Part shown: positions 1 through 7,876 of the stretch, piece by piece
Layout of the letters: every line of letters starts with the position of its first letter
Position numbering within the stretch: the first letter of the stretch is position 1
Source: Nitrospira sp.
Lineage (GTDB): Bacteria > Nitrospirota > Nitrospiria > Nitrospirales > Nitrospiraceae
Assembly (NCBI GenBank): GCA_024760525.1
Contig: CP060499.1
Coordinates: 4,113,501-4,177,500, forward strand
Length of the DNA: 64,000 nt
Direction of reading: 5' to 3'
Translations under genes and position numbers: made by a program
The notes under the pieces: generated by a model
The model's database searches: none
Seen by the model: only the letters and a program-made list of their open reading frames with translations
Told to the model about the DNA's origin: nothing

Positions 1-1042
1 AGATTTCCCCTGGCGGAGCGTCGAATCCTTGAGAGAAGAGCTTGAACTGCTGGATCATCGACTCCAGGTTCGTGAAGACCCGTTCTTTCGGCGGCAGCGT
101 GACGCTCGGAGCATCCGCCATGATCGGCCCATCCTGCATTTGCTCAAGACATTGCCGAATGATCTTGACGCTCTCGTAGAGCTCCATCACTCGAATCCAA
201 TACCGATCGTACGTATCACCGTTTTTTCCGACGGGTACGCTGAATTCACACTTTGGATAGGCGCTATAGGGCTCGTACTTGCGGAGGTCGTAATCCACGC
301 CGGACCCACGCAGAACCGGTCCGCTCAGCCCAAAATTTACGGCATCTTCCGCAGAGATGACGGCTACCCCCTTGGTGCGTCCCAGCCAAATGCGATTTTT
401 CTCGAGAAACACCTGATACTCGTCGATCTTCGGCGGAAAATAGTCCAGGAACTGTTTGAGCTTATCGATCAATGAAGGGGTCAAGTCACGCTCCACCCCG
501 CCGATTCGATACCAGCTGGTCGTGAGGCGGGCTCCGCACAGTTCATCGAACCAATCGAGCAGGATTTCCCGATCACGGAAGCAGTAAAAAAAGACGGTCA
601 TGGCCCCGATGTCAAGCGCCTGGGCACTCAGCCAAAACTGATGCCCAATGATGCGCTGGACTTCCGCAACAATCGTCCGAAGATACTCCGCCCGTTCTGG
701 CACTTGCAGGTTCATGAGTTTTTCGACAGCGCGGCAGTAGGCAAAGTTGTTGTACATCGCACAGACATAGTCCAACCGATCGGTATGGGGGATGAACTGA
801 TGATAGGTCCCGTCTTCCGCGAGTTTTTCTACTCCACGATGGAGATAGCCCATCACGGGCGTGGATTTCACCAGCCGCTCTCCCTCCAACTCCAGGATCA
901 CCTTGAGAACACCGTGCGTACTGGGGTGTTGAGGTCCCATGTTGAGCAGGAGTTCCTCGGTTCGCAAGGTCGGAAGCGTCTCGCTTTCCGGATGCTCCGG
1001 GTGAATCTTATAGACGGTCGTTCTTTGGTCTTCGAATGCCAT
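1..1042 (-). CDS. nuoD: NADH-quinone oxidoreductase subunit D (partial, runs off left edge)
   Basis: Reading the minus strand from the ATG at 1042 gives about 347 residues without a stop, beginning MAFEDQRTTVYKIHPEHP. The early stretch NMGPQHPSTHGVLK is the signature of the 49-kDa subunit of complex I, which helps form the quinone-binding pocket at the membrane-facing end of the peripheral arm. MGYLHRGVEKL and YVCAMYNN follow, as in the family. The 3' end lies outside the window. It is the fourth gene of nuoA-B-C-D, 13 bases after nuoC, and is a separate gene rather than a nuoCD fusion. The family assignment is secure; only the missing C-terminus limits it. Confidence 0.95.
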   Translation of the reverse strand, partial: MAFEDQRTTVYKIHPEHPESETLPTLRTEELLLNMGPQHPSTHGVLKVILELEGERLVKSTPVMGYLHRGVEKLAEDGTYHQFIPHTDRLDYVCAMYNNFAYCRAVEKLMNLQVPERAEYLRTIVAEVQRIIGHQFWLSAQALDIGAMTVFFYCFRDREILLDWFDELCGARLTTSWYRIGGVERDLTPSLIDKLKQFLDYFPPKIDEYQVFLEKNRIWLGRTKGVAVISAEDAVNFGLSGPVLRGSGVDYDLRKYEPYSAYPKCEFSVPVGKNGDTYDRYWIRVMELYESVKIIRQCLEQMQDGPIMADAPSVTLPPKERVFTNLESMIQQFKLFSQGFDAPPGEI

Positions 1043-1055
1043 AACTACGCCAATC

Positions 1056-1559
1056 CTACTTCGGGACTTCGTCCAGGAATTCAAACGTGTCCCGCCAGCC
1101 CTTGCCACGCAGTGGAAAATCTTTCCGCAGAGGGTAGCCCTCGGTATAGTCATCCGGCATGAGAATGCGGCGGAGGTCCGGATGATTTCGGAATCGGATC
1201 CCCATCATATCGAACACTTCACGCTCCATGAAGTCGGCGCCTTTCCAAAGATCCGTCAAGGAGTCAACCACACAATCCGATTCAGGCACCCGAGTCTTGA
1301 GCCGGATACGCTGCCGCTTCCGGATCGAGTAGAATTCCCAGACGACCTCGAATCGCTCTTCGTCGTCCGGCCAGTCTACGGAGCTCACATGAACGATATA
1401 GTCAAAATCCATCCCGGGATCGTCGTGCAGAAATTGAGCGACCTCGTGAAGCTTGTCCCGGGAGACCGTCACGGCCACATCGCCTCGCCATTCAGTCAGG
1501 CCGGTGATTCCGGCCGAAAACGTCTGCTGAATCCGCTGTAATAATGGATGCATGCTCAC
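1056..1559 (-). CDS. nuoC: NADH-quinone oxidoreductase subunit C
   Basis: This 167-residue protein matches the 30-kDa subunit of complex I, a peripheral-arm subunit that packs against NuoD. The family signature is visible as ERFEVVWEFYSI in the middle and EREVFDMMGIRFRNHPDLRR near residue 115-135, followed by MPDDYTEGYPLRKDFPL. The length is normal for a stand-alone NuoC. It starts three bases after the nuoB stop, so translation of the two is probably coupled. Nothing unusual was seen. Confidence 0.96.
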   Translation of the reverse strand: MSMHPLLQRIQQTFSAGITGLTEWRGDVAVTVSRDKLHEVAQFLHDDPGMDFDYIVHVSSVDWPDDEERFEVVWEFYSIRKRQRIRLKTRVPESDCVVDSLTDLWKGADFMEREVFDMMGIRFRNHPDLRRILMPDDYTEGYPLRKDFPLRGKGWRDTFEFLDEVPK

Positions 1560-1562
1560 GTG

Positions 1563-2090
1563 TCAGACCTTTAAATTGGCCTTGACCTGTTCCGGTTGAG
1601 TCACAAACACACGCTTTTGCATGATGCGCTCTTGCAGCTTCAGGATACCGTCCAGGAGAGCCTCTGGAGTCGGAGGGCAGCCGGGCACATAAATGTCGAC
1701 GGGAATGAACCGATCGACCCCCTGCACGACGGGATAGCTGTCGTAGATGTTCCCGGAAGTGGCACAGGATCCCATTGCAATTACATATTTGGGTTCCGGC
1801 ATCTGATCGTAGATCTTTCGAATCACCGGCGCCATCCGCCGACACACCGTACCAGCAACGATCATCAAATCCGACTGGCGCGGAGAACCCCGAAATACTC
1901 CCGCCCCGAACCGGTCCATGTCGTACCGTGAGGAGACGGCAGCCATCATCTCGATGGCGCAGCAGGCAAGCCCGAAGGTCATAGGCCAGAGGGAGCCTTT
2001 CCTAGCCCAGTTGACGGCCTTTTCCAGAGACCCCGTAATGACGTCCGGAGCACCATCTTTGTCATGGCGGCCCAGTTGGATCAATCCCAT
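1563..2090 (-). CDS. nuoB: NADH-quinone oxidoreductase subunit B
   Basis: NuoB carries the terminal N2 [4Fe-4S] cluster that passes electrons to quinone. The ligand pattern is present: the adjacent cysteines in FGLACCAIEMMA, the cysteine in GTVCRRMAP, and the cysteine of VPGCPPTPEAL near the C-terminus. I chose the ATG at 2090 (MGLIQLGRHD, 175 residues) because an upstream in-frame ATG at 2132 would overlap nuoA by 35 bases, while 2090 lies 7 bases after the nuoA stop with a GAGGG motif before it. Second gene of the nuoABCD run. Confidence 0.95.
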   Translation of the reverse strand: MGLIQLGRHDKDGAPDVITGSLEKAVNWARKGSLWPMTFGLACCAIEMMAAVSSRYDMDRFGAGVFRGSPRQSDLMIVAGTVCRRMAPVIRKIYDQMPEPKYVIAMGSCATSGNIYDSYPVVQGVDRFIPVDIYVPGCPPTPEALLDGILKLQERIMQKRVFVTQPEQVKANLKV

Positions 2091-2097
2091 ACAACCC

Positions 2098-2481
2098 TCA
2101 GTCCCATTCCAATGCGCCTTTTCGCCAGGCATACACGTACGCCACGATGAACAGCCCGATAAAGATCAGCATTTCGATCAGCCCAATCACCCCGATCTTG
2201 GTGAAGACCACCGCCCACGGGTACAGAAAGATGACTTCGATATCAAAGATGACAAACAACATCGCAAAAATGTAGTACCGAACAGGGAACGGCATACGGG
2301 CGTCAGAAAATGGCTCGGATCCACATTCGTAGGTCGACAACTTTTCAGGTTCCGGGTATCTGGGCTGCACAAAATAACTGACGAGCAAGGTCAACACTCC
2401 AAAAACCAGCGTCACGAAGATAAACAGAAAGACCGGGAAAAATCGTGTCAGATACTCGAAGAGAATTTCGGTTCCGCTCAT
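2098..2481 (-). CDS. nuoA: NADH-quinone oxidoreductase subunit A
   Basis: This 127-residue membrane protein has three hydrophobic helices (about residues 12-37, 68-92 and 96-118). The loop between the first two carries STYECGSEPFSDAR, the conserved NuoA motif whose cysteine lies at the quinone-cavity loop. FDIEVIFLYPWA in helix 2 is also typical. It is the first gene of the complex I operon, and the operon promoter should lie in the divergent region 2482-3012. A TAGAAT-like -10 box occurs on the minus strand at 2519-2524, with no clear -35. Confidence 0.95.
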   Translation of the reverse strand: MSGTEILFEYLTRFFPVFLFIFVTLVFGVLTLLVSYFVQPRYPEPEKLSTYECGSEPFSDARMPFPVRYYIFAMLFVIFDIEVIFLYPWAVVFTKIGVIGLIEMLIFIGLFIVAYVYAWRKGALEWD

Positions 2482-3012
2482 TTACTTTTCTCTCACAAGG
2501 CATTGACCTGGAAAGGGTATTCTAAATCTAACAGATGGGATCTTAGTGCCCTGCTCTCGGGGATATCAAGCGAACAAAGGACCTAATTTCAGCCGACCCG
2601 AAAGCCCTAGGTATGGCGGTCTGAGAGTGGTGTGACGGTTGACTGGTGAGGCTCTTCCTGTCGCTCGCAAGGCATGGAGTCAGTGGTCACTGTTGCGTTG
2701 TCACTCGCCCTCAAGGAAGGGTTCAGACTCTCCCATTCTAATTCCAAGGGAGAAAGCGCTTTGATGTTCCGTCGCCGATGGATCTGTGTTTCGAGGCGTC
2801 CCTTTTCGCGGAACGGCTCGAGACTATGCCTCTCTTTTGCCTGCTCATTCATCGCTGAACCAATATCCTTCCGGAGAGACCTGCGCAGGACCATACGTTA
2901 ACACCGGCAGGAAACGCTCGTCAAACTCGTGCCGATCAAGCTCAAATTCTTGACAACACAGCGCCTTTTGCTATGGTTTTCAAGTAGCCCTAGCTCGAAA
3001 AGGAATCTATCT
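2482..3012. other. 531-bp divergent intergenic region between nuoA and the OmpA-like gene
   Basis: No gene can be supported here with confidence. It must hold the promoter for nuoA on the minus strand (candidate -10 TAGAAT at 2519-2524) and a good promoter for the plus-strand gene at 2950-2977. A minus-strand open frame at 2607-2894 contains HRRRNIKALSPLELEWESL, which vaguely recalls the C-terminal end of IS3-family transposases (RR...LSP...E), but there is no other transposase signature and no terminal repeats. I treat the frame as unproven and possibly a decayed remnant. Confidence 0.4.
2950..2977 (+). promoter_or_regulatory. Promoter for the OmpA-like gene
   Basis: A perfect -35 TTGACA at 2950-2955 is followed after 16 bases by a TATGGT -10 box at 2972-2977. 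Transcription would begin near 2984, about 29 bases before the ATG at 3013. This rules out the in-frame upstream ATG at 2929. Confidence 0.65.
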
Positions 3013-4581
3013 ATGAAAACCTTGACGTCCCTGATCTTGGTCCTGTGTTCGGGCATCGGCCTTTCGATCGATGGCGCACTCGGACAAACCCCAGACCTCG
3101 ATTCCGTCAGGGTTACCGATGGCGCGCTGGCCTTTTCCACCGGCGCCATCCAGAAAAGCTCCCCTATCGATGGTACCGTGAACTTGATCACAGGTGATAA
3201 TCAATCCTCGGGCAATCGAATGCTTCTCGGTAAACGGGATTCCCTCTACCTGAAACTGAACAATCCGACAGATGTGGCAGTTGGAGATCTGTTTACCGTG
3301 TATAGAAGAGTCCGCAAGGTATTCCATCCCGTGACCAGGGAGTATCTGGGTTTTGTCGTGAATCGTTCAGCGGTCGTAAAGGTGACTGCCGCTGATCACG
3401 CCCTCACAACGGCGGAGGCCGTCCTCAGCTACGGACCGATTTCCCCTGGAGACCCGGTCGCGCGGTTTGTTCCTCCGACTCCAGACGCAGACATGAGCCC
3501 CGTGTCGGACGTGTCCGACCTCGAGGGCATGATCGTCGAACTTCAGGCCGACAGGCCGATGACACTGGTTTCACAATACAATGTCGTGTACCTGGATCGT
3601 GGAAGGGAAGATGGACTCAAGACCGGTGATCTCATAGACATCCACCGTTATAGCGCCGGACTCCCTCCTCGAAAAATCGGCCAACTCAAGGTGCTGTCGA
3701 CGGAACCACATACGGCAGCCGCGAAAGTTCTCAAGGCCAACACCCGTGTCATGAAAGGGGACCGGTTCAAGCTCGTGGGACATTCTGCACTCACTATTCC
3801 GCCCGTCGCGGCGACCCCGGCATCACCCGCACCCCAAGCCGGTGAAGCAGTCCCGACCGATCTGATAGCCAGCAGACTGAAACTGCAAGATGCGTCCGGA
3901 CAAAGCCGTCTCAATCTTGGGGAACTAGCCAAATTCCTGCACTACGACTCCGGGGACGCCGCCATTACGTACGAGAGTTACAAAGTTCTTGATCAGTTGA
4001 TTGAGTACTTGCGTACCAGCGGGGATACGAGGATGATCCGAATCGAAGGGCATACGGATAGTGTGGAGATCGGCCCTTCGCTCAAGTCGCGGTATCCGAG
4101 CAATTGGGAGCTGTCCAGAGTGCGGGCAAACGGTGTTCTCCGCTATCTCGTGGAGAAGGGCGGCGTGGATTCGGCACGGATCAGGGCGGTGGGACTTGGC
4201 GATACGAAGCCGACCGCCACCAATGCGGTAGAGGAAGGCCGCACCAAGAATCGGCGTGTGGAGATTGTTCTCCATACCCCCGAAAGTGATCCCCCGGCCT
4301 CCAAGCTCGAAGTTCAGAGTCCCGTGTCACCGCTGGGAGCCAATCCTTCCGGTCTGAGCGCACGTGATAATAGCGATCAGCCGCTCACCCCTACGGCTGC
4401 CGCAGATAGAGCCGGTTCCCCTGGTCGGGGAACCCTGTCCGTGGGCGATTCGTCACAGATTTCCGCAAAGGATGGGTCAGATGGCGCCAATAACCCTAAT
4501 GCGAGTGGCACTATTTCGACAGAGATCAACAAACAAGATACGCCTCAGCAACAACCGGCCGGTGGGAGCCCAACGGAGTAG
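3013..4581 (+). CDS. Exported OmpA/MotB-domain protein
   Basis: The protein has 522 residues from the ATG at 3013. Residues 1-25 (MKTLTSLILVLCSGIGLSID and on to GALGQ) form a Sec signal peptide, so it acts in the envelope. Two beta-rich segments follow (about residues 60-150 and 180-250). They resemble each other loosely, each containing a VGDLFTVYRR or TGDLIDIHRY-like turn. Residues about 300-412 form an OmpA-C peptidoglycan-binding domain: IRIEGHTDSVEIG, SNWELSRVRA, IRAVGLGDTKP, and the closing NRRVEIVL. The last 110 residues are Pro/Ser/Gly-rich and look disordered. It probably anchors an envelope structure to peptidoglycan; the partner is unknown. It is monocistronic with its own promoter. 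Confidence 0.85.
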   Translation: MKTLTSLILVLCSGIGLSIDGALGQTPDLDSVRVTDGALAFSTGAIQKSSPIDGTVNLITGDNQSSGNRMLLGKRDSLYLKLNNPTDVAVGDLFTVYRRVRKVFHPVTREYLGFVVNRSAVVKVTAADHALTTAEAVLSYGPISPGDPVARFVPPTPDADMSPVSDVSDLEGMIVELQADRPMTLVSQYNVVYLDRGREDGLKTGDLIDIHRYSAGLPPRKIGQLKVLSTEPHTAAAKVLKANTRVMKGDRFKLVGHSALTIPPVAATPASPAPQAGEAVPTDLIASRLKLQDASGQSRLNLGELAKFLHYDSGDAAITYESYKVLDQLIEYLRTSGDTRMIRIEGHTDSVEIGPSLKSRYPSNWELSRVRANGVLRYLVEKGGVDSARIRAVGLGDTKPTATNAVEEGRTKNRRVEIVLHTPESDPPASKLEVQSPVSPLGANPSGLSARDNSDQPLTPTAAADRAGSPGRGTLSVGDSSQISAKDGSDGANNPNASGTISTEINKQDTPQQQPAGGSPTE

Positions 4582-4663
4582 GACCGATCGACTGTAGGTG
4601 CGATTCATCTATACCCGAGTTTTCCTCACGCTTCGACCTCGCTCACCGGAATTTTCCTGAGCA

Positions 4664-4679
4664 AGGATACCGGTATCCT
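4664..4679. repeat. 16-bp perfect palindrome upstream of priA
   Basis: AGGATACCGGTATCCT reads the same on both strands and lies 37 bases before the start of the PriA-like gene. It could be an operator for a dimeric regulator, or chance. No second copy was noticed in the window. Confidence 0.35.
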
Positions 4680-4705
4680 CGGTGTCCTTCATATTCCCAC
4701 ACTGT

Positions 4706-4711
4706 TAGAAT
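4706..4711 (+). promoter_or_regulatory. -10 box of the priA-like gene, probably leaderless
   Basis: TAGAAT ends five bases before the ATG at 4717, which would put the transcription start at or next to the start codon. No convincing -35 is visible 17 bases upstream, and no Shine-Dalgarno sequence precedes the ATG. Confidence 0.4.
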
Positions 4712-4716
4712 GCGGC

Positions 4717-6987
4717 ATGGGTTTGGATAGTCCCTCAAGCCTCCTTCGTCGAACGGAGGCATTGTATGCTGACGTGATCGTTCCTCGTCATATTGCTAAG
4801 GCATTCACGTATCGTGTGCCTCCCCCCTTGGTCAGAACTCTTGAAATAGGAAGCCGTGTCCTGGTGCCGTTTGGACGAGTGGTGCTGGAAGGGGTTGTGA
4901 TCTCGCTGAGCAATCACCTTTCCATTCAGATGACGGCTGGCGTCCTTAAAGAAGTCCGTTCGCTCGTTCAGGATGGACAAGATTCGACACTCCCTCCCGG
5001 ACTGCTCGAACTATCCCGCAAGATTGCAACCTACTACGTTGCACCCTGGGGTCAGTGTCTCCGGCTTGTATTTCCACCGACGGCAACAAGGAAAACCCCA
5101 CCCACACGATACGTTGCCACCCAGCAGGGTCACGAGGCATTGGCGACCGAGAGTTGCCCCGATCTCCTGGCGCCGACTCTCAGGCGAATTGCGCGCCGAG
5201 CCAGGGGAATATCGTCGTCTACTCTTCAACCGACTCGTCAGCGCGTTGCCTCGCGGATGATCGATGCCCTTCTCAAAAAGTCGTGGATAACGCTCGAGCC
5301 GTCGAACAACTCCGAGATCGGTCCACCAAAGCGGCACGAGAGACTCGTGGCGGACGAGCATGGTCGCAGAACGCCGATACAGACTCTTCCGATTACAGAA
5401 AAGCTTCCTGAGGTGGATTCTTCTTGGAGAACTCAAGTCGCCCATTGTCTGCAAAGTCACCGCATGAGGAAAATCGTTCTTCATGCTCCATGGCAACATC
5501 GAATCAGTAGGCTTGCCGACGCCGTTCAACAGACGCACGCAACAGAGCGATCTACCATTGTGCTCTGCGGCGAGATCGCGAGAGCGGTGTGGTTGAAAAA
5601 CCTGCTCTCAACTCTCACAGGACTTCCGATTACCCTCGCACACTCGTCGTCAGGATTCGACCGATGGCAACGGCGGCAAGGACCGACTCCATCGATTGTC
5701 GTGGGAACTCGCTCAGCCGTCTTTGCCCCCCTTCGATCCATCGGACTGATTTGGGTGGACGGAGAGGAAGATCCGGCGCTCAAAGAACCTCAAGAGCCCC
5801 GTTATCACGCCCGGGAGGTGGCTGGTTTGAGAGCTGAAAGTGAGCGGGCGCTTCTTGTCCTCGCATCGGCGCATCCATCCCTTGAGTCGCGGTTCGACAC
5901 CGCAGCCGAGATGTACCACGTTCCACAGGATGTTGATCCGCACCCTCACATTGAGCTCGTCGACCTCCGCAATGAAGCAGGAGGGACGTTGTTCAGCCAG
6001 AAGCTTATCTTAGCGATGCAGGAAGCGCTCGGGAACCATGCCAAGATTCTGTTGTTTCTTAATAGGAAGGGTTATGCCAGAACCCTGGTATGCCGAGACT
6101 GTGGTTGGGTGCCTCGCTGCCCCTCCTGTGCTGTGCCGCTCACATACTACCGGGAAGCCGGGAGGCTGACGTGTCGCTACTGTGGGAGGGTGGATGGGTT
6201 GCTGGATGTCTGTCCCTTGTGCCATGCATCTCGTGTGAGCCCCCTTGGAGACGGTACTGAGAGGATTGAAGCCGAAGCGCATCGTTTGTTTCCACATGCC
6301 AAGCTGGCGCGGCTCGATGGCGATACACTCCGCCGTCCTGCTTCTGCCCGTTCTCTATGGGAACGTGTGAGATCGGGGGCCTGGGATATTCTGATTGGGA
6401 CGCAAGCCCTGTTTGGCCGGGAACCCCTGCCCCAGCAGGAACTGGTCGGGATCCTTCAAGCAGATTCCGGGTTACACGTCTCAGACTTTCGAGCAGCGGA
6501 ACGGACCTATCACCTGCTGGTGGATGCCGTAAGCCTGGCCCGTCCGGCATCCGCCGGGGGTCGGGTCATCTTACAGACGCGGCTCCCGGCACACCATGCC
6601 GTGCAGGGCGTGCTATCAGCAAATCCTGGTCAGTTCTATGATGAAGAATTCACTGCACGTCAGCTCCTGAATTATCCGCCAGTCTGTCACTTGGCCGATC
6701 TTTCGATCACCGGAAAAGACGCGAATATTGTCGAAGAAGCGGCCAAGCACTGGGGCGCGGAGATTGGACAACCTGCCTGCAATCAGGAGCCTGTCGTCGT
6801 GTTAGGGCCGGTGCCGGCAATTAGCGGACGGCCCTCCGGTCATCATCACCATCGCATGCTGGTCAAAGCGACCGATCTCGGTATACTCAGCCGCAGGATC
6901 CATGACTCTGTCCAGCACATGGAGCGAGAGTACCACAAGGGACGGATCAAGTTTACCGTCGACGTCGATCCGGTTGAGACTGGATAG
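4717..6987 (+). CDS. priA: PriA-like primosomal protein with degenerate helicase motifs
   Basis: At 756 residues the protein aligns along its length with PriA, the protein that reloads DnaB at stalled forks. The N-terminal 3'BD domain (ADVIVPRHIAKAFTYRVP) is intact, and so is the zinc region with its eight cysteines (CRDCGWVPRCPSC through CRYCGRVDG to CPLC). The closing PriA-C end FTVDVDPVETG also matches. The ATPase core is degraded. Walker A, normally GxTGSGKT, reads HAPWQHRIS at about residue 256. The DEEH box reads DGEED at about 348. Motif III GSATP reads ASAHP, and the arginine-finger motif VI is lost. I infer a structural loader or fork-recognition role without unwinding activity, as annotated for actinobacterial PriA. 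No Shine-Dalgarno is evident. Confidence 0.85.
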   Translation: MGLDSPSSLLRRTEALYADVIVPRHIAKAFTYRVPPPLVRTLEIGSRVLVPFGRVVLEGVVISLSNHLSIQMTAGVLKEVRSLVQDGQDSTLPPGLLELSRKIATYYVAPWGQCLRLVFPPTATRKTPPTRYVATQQGHEALATESCPDLLAPTLRRIARRARGISSSTLQPTRQRVASRMIDALLKKSWITLEPSNNSEIGPPKRHERLVADEHGRRTPIQTLPITEKLPEVDSSWRTQVAHCLQSHRMRKIVLHAPWQHRISRLADAVQQTHATERSTIVLCGEIARAVWLKNLLSTLTGLPITLAHSSSGFDRWQRRQGPTPSIVVGTRSAVFAPLRSIGLIWVDGEEDPALKEPQEPRYHAREVAGLRAESERALLVLASAHPSLESRFDTAAEMYHVPQDVDPHPHIELVDLRNEAGGTLFSQKLILAMQEALGNHAKILLFLNRKGYARTLVCRDCGWVPRCPSCAVPLTYYREAGRLTCRYCGRVDGLLDVCPLCHASRVSPLGDGTERIEAEAHRLFPHAKLARLDGDTLRRPASARSLWERVRSGAWDILIGTQALFGREPLPQQELVGILQADSGLHVSDFRAAERTYHLLVDAVSLARPASAGGRVILQTRLPAHHAVQGVLSANPGQFYDEEFTARQLLNYPPVCHLADLSITGKDANIVEEAAKHWGAEIGQPACNQEPVVVLGPVPAISGRPSGHHHHRMLVKATDLGILSRRIHDSVQHMEREYHKGRIKFTVDVDPVETG

Positions 6988-6988
6988 C

Positions 6989-7411
6989 TTACACGACTTT
7001 CTTTTTCTTGGTTGCCCGGGGCGTCGGCACTGCTGCTGATTGCTCTCCGGACATACCCTGACGCTCCCTCCGTGCTCGGCTGAACAGCCCATAAGAAAAC
7101 GAGACCCAAAACACCGATGAAAAGAGACCCAGCACCACGGCTGAAAGAATCGTCCCCATCTCAGCCTCAGGAAGTGCGTCCGAAGTGCCCTTCATTTGAA
7201 TCATCAACACCAATGGCCAAGCAAAACTCTCCAGGCCGAGCACCAAGGTGGACCACGCCCATATTTCCGTGATCGATTCCGCCTTCAACCATAGAAACAC
7301 CCCTACGACCAAGCCCCATCCGAGCACGAGGAATGGAGACACGGTTCCCCAGATGAGCCAGAACCCGACGACGGTAACCAGAGTCCCAAGAAACAGGTTG
7401 AGGAGTCTCAT
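6989..7411 (-). CDS. Small membrane protein of unknown function
   Basis: This 140-residue protein begins MRLLNLFLGTLVTVVGFWLI. It has four predicted membrane helices: residues about 5-23, 25-42, 50-70 and 84-108. A basic, lysine-rich tail ending TKKKKVV follows and should face the cytoplasm. I do not recognise the family. The gene converges tail to tail with priA, whose stop is one base away, so no terminator separates them. Transcribed alone, with 93 bases to the upstream receiver gene. Confidence 0.65.
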   Translation of the reverse strand: MRLLNLFLGTLVTVVGFWLIWGTVSPFLVLGWGLVVGVFLWLKAESITEIWAWSTLVLGLESFAWPLVLMIQMKGTSDALPEAEMGTILSAVVLGLFSSVFWVSFSYGLFSRARRERQGMSGEQSAAVPTPRATKKKKVV

Positions 7412-7504
7412 GACAAGGATGAGGACAAAACAAAGGGGAGAGTCTGACGGGACCGTGCTGTGATGTCAATGGGAAGAAATGGGGAACTCTGCGCGGCAGA
7501 CCGT

Positions 7505-7876
7505 TTAGGGGATGATTTCCTCAGCAACCGTGTCTAGAAGAACCTTGAGCTCGAATGGTTTCTGAAGAGTCCGTCGAGCTCCAAGCATCTTTGCGACATC
7601 CAAGAAATTAAGGACGCCGATCGCCTCACTTCCGCCTGTCATGGCAATGACACGAGAATTAGGAAACTCCCGCCGAAGCCTCATGATACCCTCTAATCCG
7701 TCTTGGTCGGGCATGAGAATATCCATGATGACAAGGTCCGCCGATCTGGCCCGATACCGTTCGAGTCCCTCTTTTCCATCACGAGCCTCCTCAACCTCAT
7801 AGCCTGCCTGCTCCAGAGCTTCCCGTATGAGCTGGCGAACCTGGTCTTGATCATCAACGACGAGGACCGACGGCAT
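7505..7876 (-). CDS. Stand-alone CheY-like receiver protein
   Basis: At 123 residues it is a single receiver domain: acidic pair VVDDQDQ at residues 5-11, phosphoacceptor Asp in DLVIMDILMPDQDG, the Thr of VIAMTGG, and the Lys of LQKPFE. It has no output domain, so it must signal by protein contact or phosphotransfer. Its ATG lies 23 bases inside the 3' end of the PAS/HisKA gene 7854-9707, implying translational coupling and that the two proteins work together. It could equally be the detached receiver of a former hybrid kinase. Confidence 0.9.
   Translation of the reverse strand: MPSVLVVDDQDQVRQLIREALEQAGYEVEEARDGKEGLERYRARSADLVIMDILMPDQDGLEGIMRLRREFPNSRVIAMTGGSEAIGVLNFLDVAKMLGARRTLQKPFELKVLLDTVAEEIIP

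Noticed and set aside
5011..5538. Minus-strand frame of 175 codons inside priA
   Set aside because: It is antisense to conserved PriA sequence and shows no family features.
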